A stretch of DNA of 64,000 nt, from positions 186,001 to 250,000 of the forward strand of contig QNQO01000534.1 in assembly GCA_003290165.1 (NCBI GenBank), written 5' to 3'. Positions 1-11,800 of the stretch are shown piece after piece (the first letter of the stretch is position 1; each line of letters begins with the position of its first letter). Position numbers and translations under genes: made by a program. Below the pieces are notes generated by a model. That model saw nothing but the letters and a program-made list of their open reading frames with translations. It made no database searches and was not told the DNA's origin. The stretch comes from Berberis thunbergii (taxonomy: Eukaryota; Streptophyta; Magnoliopsida; Ranunculales; Berberidaceae).

Positions 1-263
1 TCTCGAATATCTGCCAAAGTTGGTCGATAGCTGGAGAATTTTAGGACAATCACGTGTTTTTCCATGAAAACTTCTCCACGAACTTCATCCGTGGCCGTGA
101 TTCCGATTGCTGGGGCCCCCTCTTTGCGGAAACGGGTTCCTTCGACCGGAGTCTCCGCAGCGGCTTCCACCAAAAATTTTCCTAAAATCTGGGCGAAAGA
201 GGGCTTAGAATCTCCATGACCCGGTCCCGTGGGGGGAGGGGTGGAGGCTGGGGCCGTGACCAT
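1..263 (-). pseudogene. LINE-type ORF1 fragment, N-terminal part of DUF4283 region, cut by window edge
   Basis: The minus strand reads from an ATG at 263 without a stop to the window edge (87 codons). The peptide contains SFAQILGKFLVE, EGTRFRKEGAPAIGI and FMEKHVIVLKFSSYRPTL. It matches position by position the start of the ORF1 copies at 47693 and 32536 in this window. In plants this domain (DUF4283) followed by a zinc knuckle is typical of ORF1 of L1-type retroelements and is thought to bind RNA. Whether the rest of the element is intact lies outside the window. The GC-rich stretch up to about 400 is probably its 5' untranslated region, by analogy with the other copies. Confidence 0.75.
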
Positions 264-404
264 CACATCCAAAAATCAGTCCGTAACGCCTGGCGGAGGA
301 CGGCTGTCCTGTCGGCACACCCCGTACTTGGCTCCCGTGAGAGAGAGAGGTGACTGATATCGCGGCCGTGAGGCGTCCAAGCGGCGGTCGGCTAGCGGCC
401 TGGA

Positions 405-569
405 ATGGAGGATCTCGCGGCCTGGAATGATTTGATTAAGAGGATGGGTCCAATTCCTCGATCGGATTCAGCTGTGTATCTTCCATCTTATTTGATACAG
501 AATCCAGATAAGTTCAAGTTCTTTCTGCCTGGAGGCTGTGTTCGTGAGGACGCTAGTGAGATTGAGTGA
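405..569 (+). other. Short unrecognised ORF or exon-like segment (54 codons)
   Basis: An ATG-initiated frame contains [12 protein letters not shown] and [18 protein letters not shown] and ends at a TGA at 567-569. Its composition looks coding (few repeats, balanced codons), unlike the AT-rich flank that follows. I do not recognise the family. It could be the last exon of a gene lying upstream, or captured sequence in the 5' region of the minus-strand retroelement at the window edge. No partner exon was found. Confidence 0.2.
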
Positions 570-1245
570 TGCTGAGTTGAGGCAAGGCGAGGTGAGGTTT
601 GTCCTCCTCTTGTAACTAATGCATCATTGTTGGTTGGATGCATTTCATTTAAATGCATGCGAGATGGAAATTGTATGTCTGTACTGTTGCTCTTGCTCAT
701 CATTTGTTTGTTACTCATACGATGTAGTTTTTTTTTTTTTTTTTTTTTTTTCACTTTTTGAATTCAATGTATGTATCTAGATGATCTTGAGTTCTTGCAA
801 AACTATCTACTACATGCAATTTTTGTCATGTGTGATTCTACATTGATATGCCCAAAAGTACATAATCAGTTTGTAGAATCTCTATTTGAATATGGAGTAT
901 AGAAGGTCTTGAATTCTTGTATATATACAAAAACACCAAAGGAGCATAAGCTTACAAAAGAGAGGAATTTATCTAGGATTAAAGTCTACCCCCAAAATTA
1001 ATTGCTAACCACCATCCTAAGATACCAATATTACATTTCAAAAAAGGAAAAAAAAAGAAAAAGAAAGGCAATGTTACTAAAATGTGAAACATTGAAGTTG
1101 CATAATTGTGAATGAGAGAATGATAATAGAAAGTTTGCCGTCTCATTTTTCGATCCATATCCATCTCATCTAATTTGCTACTATGCCAAACAGATATGAG
1201 TAACTACTTTCTGTATTCCTTTGAATTCCTACAGCCTACGGGAAC
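570..1245. other. Intergenic, AT-rich; no gene seen
   Basis: No supported gene. It contains a run of 24 T at 728-751, which could be the poly(A) tail of an old minus-strand retroinsertion. The sequence from 1246 onward matches the second segmental copy at 43147, so the duplication breakpoint lies at the end of this stretch. Confidence 0.5.
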
Positions 1246-1934
1246 TGACAATTGCAAACCTGTTTTTCCCTATTTATGGTCATGGAGCCACCCATTGTTG
1301 GCACTTGCTTCATATGGAGGCATTGTGGCTTTTGCCTTGGCTAGATCATGGTTTTCATATCTGGATGAAATTACTGACCACGTGACACAAAAAGAGTTTT
1401 TCTCCAGAAATTTTTTGTTCAATCAATAGAACAGGGTTTATACAGGAAACAGAGAACCTATGGTTATACAGGATTTCACCAACTCTGCCCTTTGATGTAT
1501 ACCCTGACAAAATTTTCACCTCAGTATCTCTGCCCAATTAATCGCACAAGTAACATACTGTGCGTTCCGAAATGGAACTAAGTTCAAGTCTGGCTGGAGG
1601 ATGTATATGAGAGGACTCCCAGTGATGCAAGGTGAGGTCTGATCTCACTGATAAAAAAATTTGTTGGTTGGACTTAAATGTATGTGGAGGGAAATTATAC
1701 CCTTGTGGGGTTTTTTGATATAACTTGCTGATTTGAACAATGAAGAATAGGAAAAGGTAGCTCCAAGTATGGAAGTCAAGAAAGAAAAACTGTATTGTAT
1801 TATGAATGCAGGCTGTTCGAGAGGCCTGAAACTCTCCAGTGAGCAATTGCTCTTGTACAAATGTGTTTACAAATTCAATGAATCCCTCTTCTTCTTACTA
1901 CTCTCCTTATATAGTATTTCTTCCTACTGTCCAG

Positions 1935-2000
1935 CTAATACAGACCCACTTGTTACTACAACTTGCTCTAATACAGACCCACTTGTTACTACAACTTGCT
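1935..2000. repeat. 33-bp tandem duplication, copy 1 only
   Basis: CTAATACAGACCCACTTG and its following bases occur twice in direct succession (1935-1967 and 1968-2000). Segmental copy 2 has the unit once, near 43845-43877. It is a recent slippage event and has no evident function. Confidence 0.85.
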
Positions 2001-3289
2001 AATACAACTAACTAACAGACCGAATACTAACAACTTGCTAATTCTACAACTTGCTAGAGCAACATCTTGCTAATACAGAATACTAACAGAGCAATAGAAT
2101 ACTGACTTCTTTTCTGTCACAACTCCCTGCTGATCCATGTCCTGCTCCTTCCCTGCTAATACTTGCTGACTTATCTCCACTAGCTGTCATTTCTAATAAA
2201 CTAACTAACATATTACAATTAGAGCAACTCTTACTCACAGACACTTAACAGAGCACTAACAGACGATTAACAGAGCACTGCCTTCAAATGTATTTTGACA
2301 TTAGTTCCTGTTGATTCCAAATAGCCTCATACACTGCTTATTGCTGTACTGCTGCATTGCGGTACTGCTGCTCTACTGCTGCTCCAATGCTGCTGATGTT
2401 CTGATGCTTGCATCTACTGTAAATGTCCAGCATGCTCCCATATGCTGCCTTCTGCTGCTGATGTCTGCGTCTACTGTAAGTATGATATATAGGAGGCTTA
2501 TCATTTTCATTATCTCTTTGCTATGTAGCTAGGTTAGTATTTGTGTTCACCTTTGAATTACTCGTATGTTTGTAGGTGATCTTGAGTTCTTCCAAATCAT
2601 TCTTGTACTGTTAGATTTTTCTTTGTCGGAAATAGTTCTAAGTCAATATAGTCAACCATCTTCCTACTACTAGCATTTTTTTTATCTGTTGAGATTATAG
2701 TTTAATACTGCCTAATGCCCATCTTTCACTGCCAAAGTTCTCTCTTGCACAGATTGCATAGGCCAATCACAGAAGTATCCACTTAGAGTTTTGATGAGTT
2801 TATTTACCTGAAATCCAGTAATAAGAGATGTATTGCAGTTGATTATTAGTGCATTAACTTATTTGATTTGTGCATTTCTGAATTTTGCCTGATTTTTTCT
2901 GACTGGGAGTTTCCTTGCACAAACTGGCGCATTCTAGTTTCATGTTTTCATTTAAATACTATCATTGAGGGACAATTTAAATTGATTCCAGCTTACTTTA
3001 ATGGTTTGGAAGGTTATTTATTATGATAGTAGTTATAAAGGCAATATCTAAGTGAAGTGTTGAAGTGCTTAAGAACTCAGCTTTTAAAATGTTGTTACTT
3101 GAGAATCATATCATCTGCCTTCTCCACTTCGTACATTTTAAAGTCAGTGGCTTGAAGTAAATCTAATTGAAGATCTTCAATTGATAAGGGGACATAAAGA
3201 GTTATTTTTTTATAGAATTTTCATTGGACAGACAATATGCCAAAGAAGATGCTACCACTTTGGTTGAAAACTTGTGAACTTTGATTCAA

Positions 3290-3700
3290 AATTGCAGTTT
3301 CTGTACTCTTCATTTGTCCTGCTTCTGCATGTAAATTATTCTGCAAGGGGATTGTTAAGTGGTCACGACATGGGTCTGCAAAAACTACAGGAAAAAGTAT
3401 TGTTCCAACAATGCCTTTTCCTCTAGGAGAGGCTTGTGCTAGGATGGATCTTATTTCCATGCATGATATTTTGCGTAAAATTGGCTATAAGCTAGGATGA
3501 AGAGGGTGCAGACAATGAGGTGAGGCAGAGGTATTTTCAGCTATGTTTAGTGTCAATTCAGGGTATTCACTATAGAGAACAAACTACAGGTACTCCCTGT
3601 CAACGGTCAAGAAAAAATGACATTCTCATGGCTGACTGCAGGGGATCTTGCAGAAAACTACGAAATAATAATTCAAGATTATATGGTTTAACATTACATA
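3290..3700 (+). other. Exon-like segments of an unrecognised gene remnant; copied at about 45160-45640
   Basis: Two stretches look like decayed exons. The first reads KWSRHGSAKTTGKSIVP and FPLGEACARMDLISMHDIL, then shifts frame near 3498 (KIGYKLG followed, one base out, by EEGADNEVRQRYFQ). The second reads RVFTIENKLQVLPVNGQEKM then TFSWLTAGDLAENYEIIIQD. The second segmental copy keeps both with a few changes. A third short candidate lies at 4574-4646. I do not recognise the protein. The frameshift and later stops argue for a remnant rather than a working gene. Confidence 0.3.
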
Positions 3701-5959
3701 TGTGAATCTTGTTAGATTTGCAATTTTGGTCTTGCGTGAATATCAAATATGTCCCCATATCCTGGTGGAGCCTGTTTGCTAATGAATTTTTTATCGCTGT
3801 TCCGAAGTCCGAACTACCAAAAATGCTGATATTGTGTGGTTTATCTTGCAGTAAATATTGAATACAGACTTTATTGTTATCTTTCTTTGGATCTTGTATG
3901 TTCTCTTGATATTCCATTTTGTTGCTTAGTTTGATTTTAACCATCCAGCAGTTTGCATCCTAAGTTCAAGCTTAAGCAGTTGATGACGATAGGAACATTT
4001 CTCTTCAAGGTTGGTTCATCTTGATTACTTTTAAAAGTAATGCATGCCATGGCTTATTACAAAAGTAGTCAGTAATTGGTACTATAATCTTTCTTAAATA
4101 CAAATACTGTGTGATATATGTATGATTTACTAATCACTTGATCTTGATTGGTTTATCCAATGATATGGATTTCTTCCTTGTGAATTCAATAGAAAGTAAC
4201 AATGAGCTCTTGAAAAATGTTGGAGAATTATTTAACTAACTAAATTCAGTATCACTTTGTATGTGTCATCGTATCTAACCATCTAAGTAGTATTTTGCTA
4301 TTATTATAGAAACTTCATGTCCAGCAACATTAGTATGGGTTTCCATCAAACCTGCTAATATTTTGTCAGTTAGCTTTAGAATTCTTGGAATTAAGTTGAA
4401 GTTCCTTAAGAGTGTTTTCTTCCTGGCACGTTGTAATGTTTATACTGTTGTCGAATCCTATGTATATGGCATGGACAAAATGATGATAGTTCTGATCTTC
4501 TACTGCACCATTGTTAGGGGTTAACTAGTGGTCCGTGTTTAAGGAGGCTCCTTTTGAAATATTTGTTTTGCAGTCAACTCATGACAACCATTTTGATGAG
4601 ACGGATCCAACTTCTTGTGGCAACATCTCAACATTGCTGAAATTGTAAGTGTGTTTTAAATGGTATTTCTGTATTGTTGTTAATCAAAGATTTCAAGAAA
4701 ACCCAAAGCACTCTACACACTAGACAGAAAATTCATAGAATTAATTGTATGCATGCATTAAAACAGACAATTAACGATAGAATGAACTTGGGATTTTTCC
4801 AGTGAAGTCTTCTCATTTGTTGAATCATTTATGACCGTCCTTGAGAACTTGAAACATTTACTACATATTTATTCTTTATGAGCTCTTTTATTATATCCCT
4901 GCTCTGCACATTTTTAGGATGTGTTCTTTGAGACGATATCCAAAATATTCAAATGCACGTTAAATATCTGCTCATAGAAACTGGTTTCAGGTCAGTTTTC
5001 ATTGGTTATGTTATTCTCTTCTTGGGAAGTTCACACTAGCCTCTTTGGTCCGATTTTGCATTCCTCGTGATGGATCCCCAAAATTATATATTTTCATATG
5101 AGAATCTCTTCCTACTACTCACTGTTTGGGCATGTTTTTGGTGGTTTAGTTTTTGTTGCAAGAATTTTCATTTTAGCTGTAGGGTTTGCAACGACTATTG
5201 CATTGAATTCTCGGTTGACTAGAACTTTGCCCGTTGGAATTTCCTTTAGAGGTGTAAATGATAATACCAGTAGAAAACAAGAGGAAAGCAAACTTCCACC
5301 CAAATAACAACGAACTTATGTTATTTATTTTTCAGGGAAACACTCTGGTGGGGAGGGAGGTTAGGCAGACCTTGACCAGCATATTAAAAAAGAGAAAACT
5401 AAAAGATACAAAGGGGAGGGGGAGGTAATGAGCCTTACCCCTTGAGAAACCAATGCATATCTACTCTGTCATGCATGTTGTATGGATCAAATTATACAAC
5501 CCATTTACAGAAGCAGAAAAATACAACCATTATCACTTCTCGAGATGAACATACGGAATATCCAACTTGTCCAAGCAAATCAAAACTCGAACATCCATTG
5601 GTAGCCGTAGCTCCATCTAGATTCTGAAATTCTGCAAGACCAAATCTCTAGCCGTGAATTTCTCAGTCACCGAATTATGCTCTCTGTAAACATGCAATAC
5701 TTCCATATTCATCCCTTCCAATATCTCAACAATTTTTCTTCACGAGGGGGCCAAAAACAAGGAATGTATTTATAAAACCATTTCCAAAGTAGAGCAGCAT
5801 CAATAGACCATAAAAGGGTAGCAACAATTACAACTTGAATTGTGAGCAGCAACAACAGACCGTGAGCAACACAACACACAAAGTTGAAACGAAAAAAATC
5901 GGGTGTTCTTCTTTTGCGAGTTTCGTCAAACTTTTGGTAGTATTGTTTGTTTGAGATTG

Positions 5960-6600
5960 GGTAATCTCAAGGATCGTTGCTTGATAACGTTGTAATCTTC
6001 AATTAAGTGTTTCCATATCAATGAGATAGTTACAAAGTCGTCGTCCGTGGAGTAGGCAAAGCCGAACCACGTAAATCTTGGTGTCATATTTATTTTCTGT
6101 ATATTGCTTATTGTTTGCTTCTTACTTGCATAGCGATTTTAGCCATTCACAATCACTAAGTCTAGGACTTGTGTTGAAATTATATGCATTAAGCAGATAT
6201 ACCTTACAAGTGGTATTAGAGCCGATGGTTCGGCGGAGACTTGGCGATGTGGAGGTGCATGCGGCACATTCTTCAGGGGATCAGGCGCATGGTAGTGAGC
6301 TAGGTAGAGCATCGCAGGTGCGTGGTCCACCAGTTCAGATTAGGTTTCAGATCATTGTCAAGAGAAGATATCCTACAATTCTGGACGAGGTGGAGTTAGT
6401 GCGGTGGTTGCGACTAAGATGAAGTCAACAACGCTAAAAATAGTCGAGTCTGTCCACCGAATGCTACCTACAGGATCGTGGTTGCGCATGATATTCGAAG
6501 TGGATGTGTATTTCGAGATGTTGCAGACCAGTAGATGAATTGTAGGATGTGTGACGACTCGCACCAAAGGTGGAGATTGTTGAAAAAATGTTGAACCTGA
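5960..6600 (+). mobile_element. Ty1-copia-like remnant with primer-binding site and polypurine tract
   Basis: TGGTATTAGAGCC at 6211-6223 resembles the initiator-tRNA primer-binding site used by Ty1-copia elements, and TTACA ends two bases before it, as an LTR end would. At 6564-6577 a purine-rich CCAAAGGTGGAGAT is followed by TGTTG, the usual junction into a 3' LTR. Only about 350 bases separate them, with no gag or pol, so this would be an internally deleted remnant. I could not match the presumed 5' and 3' LTR sequences to each other, so the boundaries are uncertain. Copy 2 has the same structure at about 52720-53340. Confidence 0.45.
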
Positions 6601-7560
6601 AAATGTTTTGAAATGAACAAGTTATGATCATTTTACTACAGTCACACAAATTTGTCCAAATGCATGATCCCCTGCGAGTTTAAGCCTCACACTCGCATAA
6701 GCCATTGAAACTGCTAGTGTGAGACTCGGAGAGAAAAGAAATGTATTAGGCAGCATGACTTTGAAGTGAACACGTATTATTTTTCCGTAACTCATTTATA
6801 GAGCTGCAGTAGTTTAATATTTGGAATTTCCTATCCCATTGTAATCACTATTTGATTATAGTACTCTTGATTAGTAATTGTTGTTAGGTGAGATTTTATT
6901 GTTTACATCGATCCATTTTGTCTCTGTCTCCCAATTAAATGACTAATAGTTTTATTAAGCTAAACTTTTGCTACTGTTTGTAGCCAAATTTCGCATATGA
7001 CTAGTTCTTGTATCCGCATGTACATTGTCAGGTTCATCAAATTGAGTTATGATCTATCAGACGGTATAAAACTCGACATGTCTGATGCGAGTGTTGTTAC
7101 ACATTTTACACAATATATTGAGTGTAAAAATGGAATAAATCAAGAAAGTAATTAACAAAAGCTTTGCATCTATTCGGGTATTCTGAGAGCTTCCGATTTG
7201 ATTGCTCCAAGAAAATGATATATGATTTCTTTGTTTTTCCAAAGACAAAATCAGGGCAGTCCCCGATCGTCTTCAACCATTTTAGAGGTGGAAAACATCT
7301 CTTAAATCCTTTATGGGAGGAAAATCAACGATGATGTAGAATTTAGATGTTACTCTATTTTCAATATACACTAATCCATGTTTCCGACTGATTGTAATGA
7401 CAAATGTTGTTATCATATTCTTTTGTGACAATTGTGGATTGCGATTCAGTGGAGGTGTTCCAGCCGTTGCCTAATTGAACGTCAAAGCACCATCTTCAAC
7501 AGTCCTTCCTCTTTATTTTTTTTCTAACTAATGATGCCTGCAACATTTGCCTTCTTGGTT
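6590..7560. repeat. Non-coding block A; one copy here, two copies in segmental copy 2
   Basis: This roughly 1 kb AT-rich block recurs at 53330-54520 (B1) and 55960-56950 (B2). B2 is closer to block A than B1 is: both have the uninterrupted join AACAAAAGCTTTGCATCT, whereas B1 has about 240 extra bases there. No coding potential was recognised. Confidence 0.8.
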
Positions 7561-8028
7561 AAAATCTTTCTGATCATATATTTTTTCATCTCGTTTAAAA
7601 TCTTTCTTATCATATATTTTCTCATGACTGCACCCTTATGTTATAAACCATTTATGAGCTATTCTACATGGTCAATGAGTATACTATTAAAACAGACATG
7701 TGCCTGCATAACCGTGGTTAAAAGCTAGTTTTATCAAAACTGGATTATCAGTTTTACTATTTGATATAAAACAAAGGCTTCACAATATAGAATCGCATAA
7801 CATTTAATAACTAAAGACAATCCAAATAAAGCTGATTATATACTTTGTAGTGTCTCCTCTGTTTTTATTCCATCTCAAAGCGGGTAAGGAATTTATTGAA
7901 AATGTAACATAATAACAGCAAATCAAGCATATTTCACAAATAGAATTTGATCAATTGTGTCTACTTCTTTTCAACCCCAAATGACACACCACTAAGCTAA
8001 AACTGTCGCATGTTACAATTATGACAGA

Positions 8029-8231
8029 TCACAAACTACTGACCCGAATGAAAACTAGCAAGACAAAGAAGAGGAAACCAAAAAATACATACCACATAAC
8101 CACAACATCAAATACTTCGTGGTCAAAACTCAGAAGTACAATCTGTGAGCTTGAGGTCTTCAATGCCAATTTTTTGGCTCTATCAAAATCTGCTTCTAAG
8201 GATAAAAATTTCACCCATCCTTGTTGGTAGG
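8029..8231 (-). other. Exon-like segment of unrecognised function downstream of NLR-1
   Basis: On the minus strand, just downstream of NLR-1, a frame reads WVKFLSLEADFDRAKKLAL and SSQIVLLSFDHEVFDVVV, then a GTATGT that could be a splice donor. The copy at 57565-57766 keeps the frame open with mostly conservative residue changes (L/I, D/N, S/T, V/A, E/D). The family is not recognised. It has no start codon and no certain partner exons. It may be an old exon carried along with the NLR duplication. Confidence 0.3.
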
Positions 8232-8850
8232 GATATTGCTTTGTTTCTTAAAGGTCGAACACACCCTGAGCATACATCCTGGTTCCAATACCAGATATCT
8301 AACCCAACTCAACTTGCAGCACAAACCTTCAACGACCCTGCATCAAGAACCTACTTAATAAAAATTCCTATGCTCTCACAAGTATATGCAATTGATGAAT
8401 ATTAATCAATGCAACCTGAGATGTTGCAACAGTGGAAAGAAAATAAAAGCTTCTGTAAAATCCAAATATTAATCAATCTCCGAGTAAAATTAGACACAAA
8501 GTGCAAAACAAAACTTTCAATGATAACATGGTACCACAAAAAAGAGAGTACAGAAATTAAGGGAAAGATTTCAATCCAATCTCTGAATACCTGTTGATTT
8601 GATTAGTGCCACAAGCACCACACTTTTGTCTTCACCCATACGATACATTCACTCACTGTACATAAAATAAAAATATGAGGTTAAACAATTTTTGGATTTA
8701 ACTGGGATAGCACATTGATAAAAGCAGAAAGACATTTCAACCAAAACAGAAAGCAGAGAGAAGCATACAAATTAAAAGCAAACAGAAAAATATTATATGT
8801 ATGATGAAGTAATGGAGTGAGTGTAAATAACAAATAGGGTTTTGAGCTTA

Positions 8851-11800
8851 TTACTTACTCCCAGAATATACAACATAATTGGAGGGCTCCTTTAAATCCC
8901 ACGGTTTGTTCGTGACTTCGACATGTGGAACATGAGCAATCTTGGACCAGTCTTCTCCCTTGTCCTCCTCACATCTTCTCTCTAGCTCTTCATTGCATCC
9001 GAAAATCCTCAAACTTGTCAAAGCAGTGAGGTTTCGCAGCCCTTCTGGCAACACTTTTCGGTTCCTGCAGCCATGAATCCACAGCCTTTCAAGGGACGTG
9101 AGAGTGCCTATCCACTCGGGCAAGTCCACCTCATTCTCTTCTTCTTTTGAGAAGCAACCCACAATTTGTAGATACCTGATCATCGTAGCATGTTGTTTCA
9201 ACCACTCTGGAAAACCTTCTCTCATCTTGGGCACCCCATACAATACAAGAGCTTCAAGAACAACGAGGTCCTCAAAATCATCCGTCGAGAATTCCAGCTC
9301 TGGACAACCCTCGATATCCAATCTTTTCAAACAAGTCTTATTCAATTTGGGCAAACGTTTCAAACTAGGACAATTCTCAATGTAAAGCTCTATCAATGAT
9401 GAGGGGTTTCTCTCTCCCAATGAAACCAACTCCCCACAATTCTGAATACATAGAGTCTTCAATGTAGTCAGACTTTGTAGTTCTGCGGGCAGAGCTATAA
9501 GCTTTTTACATCTATAGATCGCCAACCAAACCAGAGAGGTAAGGGTTTGTAACGTCCCTTCTGGAAAACTAACCAAATCATTAAGGTCTTCAATTTGAAG
9601 TGTAGAAAGGCAAGGGAGGTCTCGCACATTTCCCAACACCGTTTCATTCAGTGAAGACATGCGTAAATTTTGGAGGGAGGATGACAATGGTACTGGTCCT
9701 TTCAGTTTAGGGAAATCTCGAAGAGACAGAGTTTTAAGGCAAGGGAGCAGTAGTTTTTGTGTTGTAACTGCTTGAACAGACGATGACAAACCCTCCAAAT
9801 TAGGCATCGAAAGCAAACTGAGTTCTTCAAGTGATGGGAATCCCTTCACTCCGCTCTCACCATAAACCTCATCGTCAATGAACCTCACAGAATCCATGAA
9901 ATACAGCCTCAGCATTTTAAGAAGAGGTAGTCTCCCCAAAGGTGGAAGACGTACACACCTGCTACATCCCCAAAGTGTGATTTCAACTAAATTTGGGACT
10001 GCCGAAACTGTTAACCAACTAGGGAAAGTTACTCCTCGGTACCCTTGAACCTGAAACCTTCTTAAATTTGAGTAGGGTTGAAGGCCGTCTATCACCTCTG
10101 TTACATTCTCTTGCACTTCGTCTGGATCGTGGTGTGACCATGATAACTTCAATGAGTGCAGGTTCTTCTTGCTCTTCAAACTGGCTTCTTCGCTCTCCAC
10201 TGAGTTCTTCACATTTTCAAGCTTTTTTATTTCCAGTTCTCCTCCAAGGTGGTTCAGTTCTTGCAACTCTTTGATACTGCACCCATTCTCCGACCCCACA
10301 ATAAAGAAACTCAATGTCTGGAGGCAAACTAATTTCCCTATATCATTTGGTGTGCTCTTCAACATATCACAACCCTGGATGTCTAGGTGTCTAAGGTTGA
10401 TCATTCGGCTCGTATCTTTCGGCAAGGACTCAAGGTTGTGACACCAACTCACATTCATTGTTTGAAGATTTTTTAGCCCGCAAATACATTCAGGTAATGA
10501 TCTGATAGGATTCTTAGAAAGGTTGAGATACCTGAGGTGAATCATTTCACCTATACATTCAGGTAATGATTTGATAGAATTGAAAGAAAGGTCGAGATAC
10601 CTGAGGTGAATCATTTCACCTATACATTCAGGTAATGATTTGATATAATTGTGAGAAAGGTTGAGATACCTGAGGTGAATCATTTCACCTATACATTCAG
10701 GTAATGATTTGATAGAATTGAAAGAAAGGTCGAGATACCTGAGGTGAATCATTTCACCTATACATTCAGGTAATGATTTGATATAATTGTAAGAAAGGTC
10801 GAGATACCTGAGGTGAATCATTTCACCTATACATTCTGGTACCACCTGAATTTCATACTCATGCAATTCCAAAACTCGTAATCGCATAAGAGCGAAGAAG
10901 AAGCTGGCAGATTCTTCCTTTACATTGAAATTGTGCTTTAATGAGATAAGGGAACGTAAGCTTTGTGAGAATGTTTGCGTATACCCAGCATCGAAAGGCG
11001 ATATCTGTTGCCCGAACAGTAATAAATGACGAGTTCCCTCGGTGATATTTCCGGCACTTCCAGTGTCTGCATTTCCAACATCCAGAGCAAGACATTCATT
11101 TGTTGCCATATGGCATGCAAGATCATGCACGAAGTCATGCATCTTACACGTTATCATGTTTCCATCTCCATCTTCCTCTATTTCTTGAAACAGCGACCTC
11201 CATAGTAATGCACGAAAGATCTCATCGCCTGCATCTTCCAAGTCAAATTTACCTTTGGGTTGTATGAAACCATTCGCCATCCATTTATGAATCAAATCTG
11301 CGATATCGATTCTGTGGTCCTTTGGAAATATTGAGCAATAGGCAAAGCACTGCTTCAAAGGTGAAGACAAATGGTTGTAGCTTAATTTCAGTACTGATAA
11401 GATGTCATTCTCATGGTGTTCAGGGAGCTCCCAAATTTCACTATCTCTAATCAATAACCACACACTTTCCTTATTCTCAAAGCGTAGCAAGCCGCCCAGA
11501 GCTTTTGCAGCCAAGGGTACACCTTTACACTTGGCTGCAATCTGTTTCCCGATCTCCACCAAGGATGGTCTCTCTGCATTCTCTAACCCAAATGCTCGTT
11601 GCTTGAATAACAGCCAGCAATCCTCACTGGAAAGAACTTTTAGCTCATAACGATGGTGTATGCCAGCTATGGATGCTACTGTCTTGATTCGAGTAGTTAT
11701 AATAATACAACTACCTTTTGCTCCACATGCCAATGAGCCTTTCAATCTGTTCCACTTGTCTTGATTGTCATCCCAAACATCATCCAAGACGAGCAAGAAT

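Noticed and set aside
488..754. Frame beginning with a poly-lysine run
   Set aside because: The lysines come from a 24-base T run read on the minus strand; the rest has no coding character.
6139..6560. Frames shared by both copies near the copia primer-binding site
   Set aside because: They look like debris of an internally deleted element; no gag or pol motif is present.
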